Assembly (NCBI GenBank): GCA_002411365.1
Contig: DHSD01000027.1
Span: forward strand, 23,465-40,340
DNA from: Ruminococcaceae bacterium UBA5295
Lineage (GTDB): Bacteria; Bacillota; Clostridia; Oscillospirales; Acutalibacteraceae
Length of the DNA: 16,876 nt
Direction: 5' to 3'
Under the pieces are notes generated by a model, which saw nothing but the letters and a program-made list of their open reading frames with translations, did not search any database and had not been told where the DNA came from. A program made the translations under genes and the position numbers. Numbering within the stretch: position 1 is the first letter of the stretch; each line of letters begins with the position of its first letter. Shown here piece by piece: positions 7,031 to 15,036 of the stretch.

Positions 7031-8107
7031 ATGAAATCTCTTAAAATGGCGGCTGCAGCGCTGCTTGCCGCCATTGTCTGCATACCCGCGGCCGGATGCT
7101 CCGGCGACAAAAGCTGGGCTATGAAAGACAGCAGCACATCTATCCCCATCGGCTGCTATATATTTAACCTTTACGCATCATATGAGCAGGCCGACAGCAA
7201 AAAGTCAGACTCAAAGAAAAGCGTACTCGACCAGAAAATCGAAAATAAAGACGCTAAAAGCTGGATACGCGACAAGGCTGTTTCATCTACGCGCGAGATA
7301 CTTTGCGCCGACAAAAAGATGAAAGACATGAAGCTCACCCTCTCAAGCACCGAGAAGCAGACCGCAAGCCAGATGAGCAGCACCGCATGGAACCAGATTT
7401 CATCGCATATGGAAAAGTACGGCGTCGCACAGTCTTCTTTTGAGCTTGCTTACGGCGACCTCTATATGAAAGAAAAGAAGATATTCGACACCACATATGG
7501 CAAAGGCGGCACAAAAGCTGTTTCCGACGATGAGCTGAAAAACTACTACACCAAGAACTACACGGACTTCGATTATATCATATGCCCGCTTTACAAGGCG
7601 AATTCCAACGGGCAGAATGCGTCGCCTTTTACAGACGCGCAGAAAAAGCAGGCCGAAAGCGTGTTTAACGGCTATGCGGCCCAGATAAAATCGGGTAAAA
7701 TGACAATGCGTACGGCGGCTGACGCCTACAAAGCCGCACAGAAGAGCTCTTCTGACGTGCTGCACAGCGACAGCGTTAATTTCCTTACTGATACAACCTA
7801 CCCTGATTCTATTAAAAACGCCCTTAAATCAATGAAATCCGGAGAAACCAAAACAGTCGATGTAAAAGAATATCAGGCATATATGCTTGTTTCAAAAAAT
7901 GACACGGCAAAGGGCACAGCGTCAAAGATGAATTCGTCATCCGGGCGTGAAAACCTGCTGCTCAGTTACAAATATGAGGAATTCTATAACGCATTCCAGA
8001 AAGAGGCCGGCTCAATGTCTGGCGTCACGCTCAACAGCAGCGCACTCAATTCCTATGACCCCAAGATGTTCGTTTCAGCCTCATCTTCAGCTTCCCCCAC
8101 AACCTGA
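7031..8107 (+). CDS. PrsA/SurA-like foldase lipoprotein with degenerate PPIase region
   Basis: This is an exported lipoprotein of 358 residues. The start MKSLKM is followed by a hydrophobic stretch and a lipobox-like PAAGC with Cys23 as the likely lipidation site. The rest is Lys/Ser-rich and mostly helical. DDELKNYYTKNYTDFDYIIC near 170-190 and the final block MKSGETKTVDVKEYQAYMLV resemble the linker and last strand of PrsA/SurA parvulin domains. The parvulin GGDLG-type motif is not visible, so chaperone activity without isomerase activity is possible. The order mfd then a SurA_N-type protein is common in Clostridia and supports the assignment. Neither the ATG at 7031 nor an in-frame GTG at 7022 has a convincing ribosome site. 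I chose the ATG because it gives a cleaner signal peptide. The C-terminus is a short Ser/Ala/Thr tail. A bidirectional terminator follows. Confidence 0.72.
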   Translation: MKSLKMAAAALLAAIVCIPAAGCSGDKSWAMKDSSTSIPIGCYIFNLYASYEQADSKKSDSKKSVLDQKIENKDAKSWIRDKAVSSTREILCADKKMKDMKLTLSSTEKQTASQMSSTAWNQISSHMEKYGVAQSSFELAYGDLYMKEKKIFDTTYGKGGTKAVSDDELKNYYTKNYTDFDYIICPLYKANSNGQNASPFTDAQKKQAESVFNGYAAQIKSGKMTMRTAADAYKAAQKSSSDVLHSDSVNFLTDTTYPDSIKNALKSMKSGETKTVDVKEYQAYMLVSKNDTAKGTASKMNSSSGRENLLLSYKYEEFYNAFQKEAGSMSGVTLNSSALNSYDPKMFVSASSSASPTT

Positions 8108-8139
8108 CATTCACATATCAACATTTTTAAGCAGACAAT

Positions 8140-8177
8140 AAAAAATCAGCCGCAGGCAGCAAGCCCGCGGCTTTTTT
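8140..8177. terminator. Bidirectional rho-independent terminator
   Basis: AGCCGC (8148-8153) pairs with GCGGCT (8167-8172). An inner GGC/GCC pair surrounds an AGCAA loop, with one A-C mismatch between the two stems. Six A precede the stem (8140-8145) and a T-run follows (to 8177), so it can end both the plus-strand lipoprotein gene and the minus-strand nadE-HAD transcript. Confidence 0.88.
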
Positions 8178-8201
8178 CATATTTCAAAAGCCCTCCCCGT
8201 A

Positions 8202-8831
8202 TCAGCCAAACGAGATGAACGAGTCGGCGAGGCGGCGTATTTCTTCTTCATCAGCCGCAGAGTGCCTGTCGGCTACGCCCACCGTCATCATGCCCGCGGC
8301 TTTCGCCCCGCGTATGCCCGTCAGCAGGTCTTCAAACACGGCGCAGCCATGCGGTGCCTGCTTCATGCGCTTTGCCGCAAGAAGGTACACATCGGGGAAT
8401 CCCTTGCCGCGCTTTGTCTCATGCACGGAGGCGAAAGCCTCGAAATATCCATAAACACCGTTGTTCTTAAGGGCGGGTGCGTAAAGGTTTTCAGCCAGCG
8501 CCGTCGCTACACCGAGCTTTACCCCGCGCGCCCGCAGGCTGTCAAGGTATTTTTTCGCATACGGTTTGAGCGGGATATTACAGGCGTACTCTTTTTCCAC
8601 CATTGTGTCCCACTCCCTGAGTATTATGTCAGGTGTGCATTTAAGCCCGTAGCGGCGCACCGTATATTCCGCCGCTTCCTGAAATGACATCTTCCCGACG
8701 GCTTTCGTGTAATCAGGCGTAAACGGCAGGCCGTGCGCTTTAAGGAAATCGCGGTCTACTTTGTCCCACACACTGAGCGAGTCAAGGAGCGTGCCGTCCA
8801 AGTCAAAAATAGCAGCTTTAAACGGTCTCAC
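8202..8831 (-). CDS. HAD-superfamily hydrolase, beta-phosphoglucomutase-like
   Basis: A cytoplasmic phosphatase or mutase of the haloacid dehalogenase superfamily, 209 residues. Motif I is FDLDGTLLDS with the nucleophile Asp10 and acid/base Asp12. Thr110 in GVATAL is motif II, Lys143 in GKGFPDVYLLA is motif III and Glu167-Asp168 in VFEDLLTGIRGAKAAGM is motif IV. The helical insert between motifs I and II places it in the C1-cap (PGMB/phosphatase) group. Substrate cannot be read from sequence. The start is GTG at 8831-8829, overlapping the nadE stop TGA by the shared GTGA, so translation is probably coupled to nadE. The co-transcription suggests, without proving, a role with nucleotide or cofactor phosphates. 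The gene ends 24 bases from the bidirectional terminator. Confidence 0.9.
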   Translation of the reverse strand: MRPFKAAIFDLDGTLLDSLSVWDKVDRDFLKAHGLPFTPDYTKAVGKMSFQEAAEYTVRRYGLKCTPDIILREWDTMVEKEYACNIPLKPYAKKYLDSLRARGVKLGVATALAENLYAPALKNNGVYGYFEAFASVHETKRGKGFPDVYLLAAKRMKQAPHGCAVFEDLLTGIRGAKAAGMMTVGVADRHSAADEEEIRRLADSFISFG

Positions 8832-10726
8832 AGCGCCTCAACCTCCCGCAGCCAAAGGTCAGCCGAGGCATCGCTCGGCATGCGCCAGTCGCCACGCTGC
8901 GAAAGCGTTACGCTGCCGACCTTCGGGCCGTCCGGCAAAGCCGAGCGCTTAAACTGGCTCATGAAGAAACGGCGGTAAAATTCTTTCAGCCATTTCTTTA
9001 TAGTCCTGCCGTCATATATATCCGCAAAAGACGAAACCGCCATGCGGTAGATTTTCGACGGTGAAAATCCGAACCTCAGCATATAATACAGGAAAAAGTC
9101 GTGCAGCTCATATGGGCCGACTATGCTTTCCGTCTTTTGGGCTATCTGGCCTTTCTCCGGCGGGAGCAGCTCCGGGCTCACAGGTGTTGACAGCACGTCC
9201 TGCAGCACTGCTGCGAGGCCTTCCGGCCCGGTCGCCGCAGCATGGCGCACAAGGTGCCTCACAAGGGTTTTCGGCACGGAGCAGTTCACGCCGTACATCG
9301 ACATATGGTCGCCGTTGTACGTCGCCCACCCGAGCGCAAGCTCCGAAAGGTCGCCCGTGCCTATAACTATGCCGCCGCACTGGTTGGCAAGGTCCATTAG
9401 CACCTGCGTGCGCTCGCGCGCCTGAGCGTTTTCATACGTCACATCGCGCACTGACGGGTCATGGCCGATATCCCTAAAATGCATCGATACGCTCTCGCCG
9501 ATGGGTATCTCCCTGTAGTCCACACCGAGAAGCTCCGCCAGCTTCTGCGCATTGCTTTTAGTGCGCTTAGTTGTACCAAAGCCGGGCATGGTAACGGCGA
9601 CAATGCCTTTGCGGCCAAGGCCAAGCATATCGAAGGCGCGGACTGTCACAAGCAGCGCAAGCGTTGAGTCAAGCCCGCCCGAAACGCCTATAACCGCACT
9701 TTTAGCGTGGATATGCTCAAGGCGTGTTTTAAGGCCTTCCGCCTGGAGGTTCAGTATCATCTCGCAGCGTTCTTCAAGGTCTTTCCTGTCATCGGGCACA
9801 AAAGGTGTGCATGGGAACTTGCGCTGCGGCACGAACTCAGGCTCGTCCATAGTAAACGTTACATCATTCGCATGGCCGGCGCCGCACCATGTAGTCATAT
9901 GGCGGCGTTCCTGCGCAATGCGCTGCAGGTCTATTTCAGCTACCGTAAGGCCCGTGGTGAATGGTTTCGACTCAGCCAGTAACTCCCCGTTTTCCGCAAC
10001 CATGCGGTGCCCTGCGAAAACCATGTCCGTTGTAGATTCGCCCTCACCGGCTCCGGCATACACATAAGCGCAAAGCAGGCGGCCAGACTGCCCCTCCACA
10101 AGGCCGCGGCGGTACGGCGCTTTGCCTATCACCTCATCGCTCGCCGAAAGGTTAAACACCACTTCGGCCCCAGCAAGGGCAAGCCCTTGCGACGGCGGGC
10201 ACGGCACCCAGAGGTCTTCGCAGAGCTCAACGCCAAACGTGAACCCCGTGACATTTTCACACCTGAAAACAAGGCTGTTGCCCATTGGCACTTTCTGCCC
10301 GCAAAGCGTGATTTCCGTATATTCCGGCGAAGCTGAGAAATTGCGCGCCTCATAGAATTCACTGTAATTGGGGATATTCGTTTTCGGGACTACGCCGAGC
10401 AGTTTCCCCCTGCAGAAAACGGCAGCGCAGTTATAAAGCCCTGCGCCATACGCAACGGGAAGGCCTACAATGGCCAGCACCTTCATTTCCTTTGTCTCTT
10501 CGAGCAGCCCGCCGAGAGCTTCCTCTGCACCCGAAATAAGTGTGCTGCCGCGGAACAGGTCACCGCATGTGTACCCCGTAAGGCAAAGTTCCGGGAACAC
10601 AACAGCGCCCACGCTGCGCGCTTCACACTCGCGCATAAGTTCCAAAACCGCACCTTTGTTGAACCGACAGTCAGCCACCTTGATCTTTGGGGTCGCGGCA
10701 GCTACCCTGAAAAATCCGTCCGTCAT
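8828..10726 (-). CDS. nadE: Glutamine-dependent NAD+ synthetase
   Basis: The enzyme amidates nicotinic acid adenine dinucleotide to NAD+ using ammonia released from glutamine. It is 632 residues with two domains. The N-terminal nitrilase-type glutaminase has the Glu-Lys-Cys triad at Glu46 (FPELCLTGY), Lys115 (VVPKTNIPN) and Cys169 (GVELCEDLW). The C-terminal synthetase has the P-loop SGGLDS at 349-354, then PGFGTTKRT, QARERTQVLMDLAN and IGTGDLSELALGWATYNGDH. Both active sites look intact, so the enzyme should use glutamine, unlike short ammonia-only NadE. The ATG at 10726 follows AAAGGG (10740-10735) by 8 bases, a moderate site. A perfect 6-bp hairpin lies just upstream of it. A terminator for the preceding glycosyltransferase lies in the same gap, so a separate promoter is expected, but I could not find a clear one. 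Confidence 0.97.
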   Translation of the reverse strand: MTDGFFRVAAATPKIKVADCRFNKGAVLELMRECEARSVGAVVFPELCLTGYTCGDLFRGSTLISGAEEALGGLLEETKEMKVLAIVGLPVAYGAGLYNCAAVFCRGKLLGVVPKTNIPNYSEFYEARNFSASPEYTEITLCGQKVPMGNSLVFRCENVTGFTFGVELCEDLWVPCPPSQGLALAGAEVVFNLSASDEVIGKAPYRRGLVEGQSGRLLCAYVYAGAGEGESTTDMVFAGHRMVAENGELLAESKPFTTGLTVAEIDLQRIAQERRHMTTWCGAGHANDVTFTMDEPEFVPQRKFPCTPFVPDDRKDLEERCEMILNLQAEGLKTRLEHIHAKSAVIGVSGGLDSTLALLVTVRAFDMLGLGRKGIVAVTMPGFGTTKRTKSNAQKLAELLGVDYREIPIGESVSMHFRDIGHDPSVRDVTYENAQARERTQVLMDLANQCGGIVIGTGDLSELALGWATYNGDHMSMYGVNCSVPKTLVRHLVRHAAATGPEGLAAVLQDVLSTPVSPELLPPEKGQIAQKTESIVGPYELHDFFLYYMLRFGFSPSKIYRMAVSSFADIYDGRTIKKWLKEFYRRFFMSQFKRSALPDGPKVGSVTLSQRGDWRMPSDASADLWLREVEAL

Positions 10727-10745
10727 TTATATTTCCCTTTCACCA

Positions 10746-10762
10746 TGCCGGAAAGCCCGGCA
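10746..10762 (-). promoter_or_regulatory. Hairpin in the nadE leader
   Basis: TGCCGG and CCGGCA pair perfectly around a 5-base loop, ending about six bases upstream of the nadE ribosome site. No U-run follows. It might affect translation start, but no known NAD-related riboswitch pattern is recognisable. Confidence 0.35.
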
Positions 10763-10811
10763 GAAAATTTATTCGTTCCAAATAAATAAGCGCCCCAAAA
10801 TCAAAGTAAAC

Positions 10812-10833
10812 AAAAAGGGCGCTGCGCGCCCTT
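10812..10833 (-). terminator. Terminator of the GT2 gene
   Basis: On the minus strand AAGGGCGC pairs with GCGCCCTT around a 3-base loop and is followed by a T-run (TTTTTG, reading to 10811). It lies 46 bases after the stop of the glycosyltransferase and separates it from nadE. Confidence 0.82.
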
Positions 10834-10879
10834 CACAAAATGCTGAAAATTATCCAGCCGGTATAAAACCCTGTGATTT

Positions 10880-11866
10880 TTACCGCACAGAGTAGTCCTT
10901 TTCAAGTTTCTGCGGCTCGGCAACTATATCCGGCCTCTCCCTGACAAATGCGGATGTGTCAAAGTCTTCTTTCGAGAGCTCTTTAAGGATCCTGTCTACA
11001 CGCCTGATATTTACAAGGAAGCCGCGTAAACACTTTTTCTCAGCATGTATCTGTATGATATACAGGTGGCAGCAGCCGCATGTTTTGTTAAGCATGGCTT
11101 TAAAGCTATTTTTATATTTCTCATACACGCCATTCTCCTCGAGGGAAAGGCGCACTATAGCCATAGCTTGCACAAAATCATTTATCTTTTCGGTACTTAT
11201 AGTGGCAAGGGTGCTGCTCGCGTGCTGGTTGTAATAATACAGTGGGCGGTCGAGGACTACAACACGGTTTGCGTGTAAAAAGATTTTGTCGAGCGTTGCA
11301 ATATCCTCAAAGCACATACTCGGGAATGTGATGTTATAGTCTGTAAAAAGCTCCCTGCGGTACAGTTTGTTCCACAGAAGGCTCTGTATCTGCACATCGT
11401 GCAGGAGCTTTTCCATCGCCTGCGTGCGGTCCAGGACGCCTTTGCACCGGAACGGGTACTCAAGCAGCAAATCATTTTCAATGTAGTGAAAATAGTAATA
11501 GCAGCAGGAAATGTCGGCGTCATAGTCTTTGCAGGCGCAGTAAAGCTCCTCAAGGAAAGTCGGGGCAACATAGTCGTCGCTGTCTACAAACGAAAAATAT
11601 TTTCCGCGCGCTGCACGAATTGCAGCGTTCCTCGCTTTCGACGCGCCGGCGTTTTTCTGGTCAATTACTTTTATAAAGTCATACTTTTCCGCAAAACTGT
11701 GAAGAATATCTCCGGAGCTGTCCGTAGAACCGTCGTTCACTGCGATTACTTCATAGCTGCGGAAAGTCTGCCCAACGAGCGATAAAAGACATCTTCCAAT
11801 GAATTTTTCAACGTTGTAAACTGGTATGATTACACTGATTTCCGGCGTATTTTCTTTTTCTGCCAA
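10880..11866 (-). CDS. Family 2 glycosyltransferase
   Basis: A GT-A-fold transferase that moves a sugar from a nucleotide-sugar donor to an envelope glycan or similar acceptor, 328 residues. Visible features are the opening strand PEISVIIPVYNVEKFI, the donor-binding VNDGSTDSS (Asp45), NAGASKARN, the metal-binding VDSDDY (95-98) and FEDIATLDKIF as the likely catalytic-base region. No membrane segment is obvious, so it is cytosolic or peripheral. Donor and acceptor cannot be read. The start is TTG at 11866. It is preceded by AAGGAGG (11878-11872) with 5-base spacing and no in-frame ATG or GTG fits. The ATG at 11871 abuts that site and is out of frame, giving only a 13-codon reading. Neighbours are a VanW wall protein upstream and nadE downstream. 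A terminator ends the gene. Confidence 0.88.
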   Translation of the reverse strand: MAEKENTPEISVIIPVYNVEKFIGRCLLSLVGQTFRSYEVIAVNDGSTDSSGDILHSFAEKYDFIKVIDQKNAGASKARNAAIRAARGKYFSFVDSDDYVAPTFLEELYCACKDYDADISCCYYYFHYIENDLLLEYPFRCKGVLDRTQAMEKLLHDVQIQSLLWNKLYRRELFTDYNITFPSMCFEDIATLDKIFLHANRVVVLDRPLYYYNQHASSTLATISTEKINDFVQAMAIVRLSLEENGVYEKYKNSFKAMLNKTCGCCHLYIIQIHAEKKCLRGFLVNIRRVDRILKELSKEDFDTSAFVRERPDIVAEPQKLEKDYSVR

Positions 11867-11969
11867 AACATCCTCCTTCCCCGGCAGCCATTACCGCCGT
11901 CTCTTTTTAATATCACCCAAAAGGGCCAGATACCACAGCCCGATAAATTATCAGATTCAATCTTATCCC

Positions 11970-11998
11970 ATTTTTGCAGAAAACTGCAGAAATGTCAA
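11970..11998 (-). promoter_or_regulatory. Probable promoter of the GT2 gene with tandem repeat
   Basis: A perfect TTGACA (11998-11993), 17 bases and AAAAAT (11975-11970) preceded by TGC. The -10 is poor, but the -35 and the TG extension are good. The spacer carries two direct copies of TGCAGAAA (plus-strand reading, 11975-11982 and 11985-11992), which might be an operator. Confidence 0.45.
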
Positions 11999-12072
11999 GT
12001 CGAATTGTGGTGAAATGCATTCATAGGATTAAAAAAGCTTTTTGCCCCATAATGCGGGCTATACCGCCATTT

Positions 12073-13563
12073 TCAGCCCTTGCTGCTCGGGTTTGAAGAA
12101 GAGCTGCTGCCACCGGTTCCCCGGGAGTAACAACTCGGCATCGGCGGATAGTAAGAAGAATTAAGGTATTTAGTGCACACCTGATTGCCGTTCTTTTTAA
12201 AGACGAGGCTTGCCGTAGCCTTATAGCCTGTGCGCGCTTTCTGCGAAAAACGGACGGTGCCCTTGGGGAGGGTGTTGTCATCAACGTATTTTGTCTGCGA
12301 CGGCGCAGGGTATGTCTGGACCACCTGTGAAGTTATATCGATAGAATCATAGTTCGACGGGCAGTATCCATAAACAGTGGCAGTGAGCGTGCGGCCGTTC
12401 ACCGACGTAACGAGATACATTGGGTACTCCGTCGGGTTTTTCAGCTTAAGGTCTGTGCCCGGGTAGCTTACCGTCGCGTCCTGCCCAATCGGGCAGTAAC
12501 TTGACGGTATCGAATGGTTGTAGCGCTCTGCTATCGTCATTCCCGAACGCATTGCGGCACCATAAATCGTTGTCGACGCCTGGCATATGCCGCCGCCGTA
12601 TTCGTCCGTGTGCCGGCCGTTAAGGATAGCCCCGGCTTGACGGTAACCATGCGCGCCGTCGCATGGGCCTACGGTGCCGAAAAACGAGAACACCCTGCCT
12701 GCAGGTATGCAGGTCCCGTTAGCCGCAAGGAGCGCTCTTTCCATATTGTAAGTGCCGTCTTCATTGTTGGTGGAAACCGTGCCGAATGTCCCGAGTTTCT
12801 GCATGTGGCTTTGGATATCGGCCAGCGACTTTTTGAATGGGACAGGGCTCGTCTCGATTTCCGCCGTACCGGTGTGTTTCCCTTCAACAATCTTCTTTAT
12901 ATCTGACCACAGCTTTTCGCTGTCGGCCGAAACGCCTTTGATGCCGTCGCGGAATACAAATGACGAGCCGGTGAAAGAAACGATTTTTGGCTCCACAGCC
13001 GCGCGCGAAACACTTGATGCAATCTTTTCTATTTTACTTTTAAGGGCCTTTTCGTCCGGCGAAGCTATGATGGAATAGCGTTTAGGTGTCTGTTTAAGCG
13101 CCTCAACCTGCTTGTAGCGCGTTTCCCTGTCGCCGCTGCGGGCATAAGAGTATGCTTTTTTCAGGATGCTGTCGGTATCATATGTAAAAGACATATTTTT
13201 CTGCGTCAGCTGCCACTTCTTTTTCCCGTATGCCACAACAATATTATAGTGGCCATTGGCTGAAGGCTCTTTGAGCCCGACGGCTTTTTTGGCCTGCTGC
13301 ATTGTCATTCCGCCCAGTTTTACGCCCTGGACTTCAATTCCGCTGTAAAAACGGTCTGTATTAAGCGCGGCGTCAACCGCTTTTTCGTACTTGTAGTGGT
13401 CATAAGCCAATTTGCCACAGACTGCCACTACCACAATGCAGGCAGCAGCCAATACCGCAATTACGGCCGACTTTTTATTTGCAGGTTTTCCTGCGGGCTT
13501 TCGGCGTATGGTAATCTTGCCCCTGGTATTGTTTAAAAGCGCCTTTACTTTGGAACCAGCCAT
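12073..13563 (-). CDS. VanW-family cell-wall protein with N-terminal membrane anchor
   Basis: A 496-residue surface protein. A basic cytoplasmic tail (about 1-31, NTRGKITIRRKPAGKPANKK) precedes one membrane helix near 32-51. A region of the putative peptidoglycan-binding type found with VanW follows (starting near YSGIEVQGVKLGGMT). The VanW domain lies at about 270-395, with FSFFGTVGPCDGAHGYRQA, YGGGICQASTTIY and NHSIPSSYCP. A G5-like segment (DDNTLPKGTVRFSQKARTGY) and a Gly/Ser tail end the protein. VanW is named from vancomycin-resistance clusters, but its biochemical role is unsettled and this protein does not by itself imply resistance. The ATG at 13563 follows AGGAGG (13576-13571) by 7 bases. 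An in-frame upstream start at 13602 lacks such a site. A short hairpin (13590-13603) lies in its leader. It is divergent from the UgtP-like gene. Confidence 0.85.
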   Translation of the reverse strand: MAGSKVKALLNNTRGKITIRRKPAGKPANKKSAVIAVLAAACIVVVAVCGKLAYDHYKYEKAVDAALNTDRFYSGIEVQGVKLGGMTMQQAKKAVGLKEPSANGHYNIVVAYGKKKWQLTQKNMSFTYDTDSILKKAYSYARSGDRETRYKQVEALKQTPKRYSIIASPDEKALKSKIEKIASSVSRAAVEPKIVSFTGSSFVFRDGIKGVSADSEKLWSDIKKIVEGKHTGTAEIETSPVPFKKSLADIQSHMQKLGTFGTVSTNNEDGTYNMERALLAANGTCIPAGRVFSFFGTVGPCDGAHGYRQAGAILNGRHTDEYGGGICQASTTIYGAAMRSGMTIAERYNHSIPSSYCPIGQDATVSYPGTDLKLKNPTEYPMYLVTSVNGRTLTATVYGYCPSNYDSIDITSQVVQTYPAPSQTKYVDDNTLPKGTVRFSQKARTGYKATASLVFKKNGNQVCTKYLNSSYYPPMPSCYSRGTGGSSSSSNPSSKG

Positions 13564-13730
13564 GAAAGTTCCTCCTCTATTCGGGCGCAGATGCAAAAGC
13601 ATCCACGCATGACGGCAATATTTATATTGTAAACTTGATTTTTCTCCTTATCTTCCAGTTTAAAAAATAATCGCATAAAGTCGACAGAATTGGCTCAATT
13701 TAAAACATGGTTTCACTTATTGAAAATATA

Positions 13731-13739
13731 TGATATAAT
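13731..13739 (+). promoter_or_regulatory. Promoter of the UgtP-like gene, extended -10
   Basis: TGATATAAT, a perfect extended -10, with a poor -35 (TTTCAC at 13711-13716, 17-base spacing). The predicted start near 13746 falls after the in-frame ATG at 13745, which supports the start at 13784. Confidence 0.7.
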
Positions 13740-13783
13740 GTTGCATGATATTTCTGGCCATAATTTACAAAAGGAGCGTACGC

Positions 13784-14980
13784 ATGAAAATTCTTATCCT
13801 TTCAGCATCTACCGGCGGAGGACACGTGCGGGCGTCCCGCGCAATTCGGGATTATATCCAGCAGCATTATCCGGAGTCCAGTGTAGATATAGTAGATGCA
13901 CTTAAATGCATTAACGCGTTTATAAACCACACCATCTGCGACGGCTACCGTATGCTTGCAATAAAAGTGCCGAAAATTTTCGGCCAGCTTTATCAGGCAA
14001 CCAACAAGGAAAGTCCGCTTTATCATATTATGAACTGCTTTAGCAACGCATTCAGCCACGCATTGCTGACAACGCTAAACGATATAAAGCCAGACGCGAT
14101 TATTTCAACCCACCCATTTGTAACCGAAATGGTCTCACACCTTAAATCCGTAGGCGAAACAGACGCGCCGCTTATCACTCTTATAACAGACTACGGCCTG
14201 CACCGCGCATGTATTGCCGACCATGTGGATGCTTATGTTGTCGCCAGCGCAAGTATGATTCCGCAGATGGAATTTATGGGCGTCGACCGCAGCAAAGTCT
14301 ACCCCTTCGGCATACCGGTTGAGAATGTCTTTTTTACAAAAGCGGACAAACCCGCCCTGCTTAAGAAATTCGGCCTTGACCCAAACCTCCCGACAGTGCT
14401 CATCATGGCAGGCAGTTTCGGCGTTACCAAGATACTCAACATTTACAGGCAGTTAGTGCATACCGACATTGCATTCCAAATTGTTGTGATAACAGGCAAA
14501 AATGAAAAGCTTTATGCAGCTTTTGCCGATGAAGTGGAAAAAAGCTCTAAAAAAACGAAACTCATCTATTTTACTGATGAAGTGGAAAACTTTATGCATG
14601 CTTCCGACCTGCTTGTAACAAAGCCCGGCGGCCTCACTGTTTCCGAAGCGCTCGCATGCAATATCCCTCTTGCCGTATTTGACGCAATCCCTGGGCAGGA
14701 AGAGGATAACGCGGACTTCCTTCTTTCAAACAACATGGCAGTTAAGCTTGAGCCTGGCACAGACTGCGGGAAAACCATACGCTCGCTGCTTGAAGACAAC
14801 CGCCGCCTTGAACAGATGCGGAGCAACTGCGAGGAATTCGACAAGTCGCATGCAGCCGAAAACATAGTCGAACTTACGCGCAAACTCGGCGGCCAGCATG
14901 CTGAAAAGCATAAATCAGACAATGTTCCCAGCAAAAAAACAAAATCCGCAAAAAAGCCGCGTCATCTTCCCCAAAAGTAA
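13784..14980 (+). CDS. UgtP/MGDG-synthase-like glycosyltransferase (GT28)
   Basis: Proteins of this type transfer glucose or galactose from a UDP-sugar to diacylglycerol, making membrane glycolipids that also anchor lipoteichoic acid. The protein has 398 residues. The N-terminal domain opens MKILILSASTGGGHVRASRA, with the Gly-rich GGGH loop (11-14), and has ISTHPF and LITDYGLH. The C-terminal donor-binding domain has IMAGSFGVTKIL, VVITGKNEKL and TKPGGLTVSEAL (Lys280-Pro-Gly-Gly) and PGQEEDN, the usual signature of this family. A Lys-rich tail of about 30 residues (KHKSDNVPSKKTKSAKKPRH) follows and may help membrane contact. The start follows AAGGAG (13771-13776) by 7 bases. The gene has its own promoter, is divergent from the VanW protein and ends at a probable terminator facing smr. 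MurG is a relative but lacks this opening and is less likely. Confidence 0.88.
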   Translation: MKILILSASTGGGHVRASRAIRDYIQQHYPESSVDIVDALKCINAFINHTICDGYRMLAIKVPKIFGQLYQATNKESPLYHIMNCFSNAFSHALLTTLNDIKPDAIISTHPFVTEMVSHLKSVGETDAPLITLITDYGLHRACIADHVDAYVVASASMIPQMEFMGVDRSKVYPFGIPVENVFFTKADKPALLKKFGLDPNLPTVLIMAGSFGVTKILNIYRQLVHTDIAFQIVVITGKNEKLYAAFADEVEKSSKKTKLIYFTDEVENFMHASDLLVTKPGGLTVSEALACNIPLAVFDAIPGQEEDNADFLLSNNMAVKLEPGTDCGKTIRSLLEDNRRLEQMRSNCEEFDKSHAAENIVELTRKLGGQHAEKHKSDNVPSKKTKSAKKPRHLPQK

Positions 14981-14996
14981 ATGCGCACATCAGCTC

Positions 14997-15036
14997 ATGC
15001 TGGATATCGCGGAAACCAAGCATACTTTTATTTTTT
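14997..15036 (+). terminator. Probable terminator after the UgtP-like gene
   Basis: ATGCTGG (14997-15003) pairs with CCAAGCAT (15016-15023) with one bulged A, followed by a T-rich run to 15036. The T-run overlaps the last codons of the convergent smr gene. The stem is short, so termination may be partial. Confidence 0.45.

Noticed and set aside
12031..12059. Possible terminator after the VanW gene (GCCC/GGGC stem, then the palindrome AAAAAGCTTTTT)
   Set aside because: The GC stem is only four pairs and the T-run is offset by about eight bases. It is too weak to call, although some terminator is expected here.
12073..13563. Vancomycin resistance determinant
   Set aside because: VanW-domain proteins are widespread wall proteins in Clostridia. 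No vanHAX-type or vanRS genes are in the window.
13590..13603. GATGC-AAAA-GCATC hairpin upstream of the VanW gene
   Set aside because: A 5-bp stem is common by chance and has no U-run; it is noted only as a leader hairpin.
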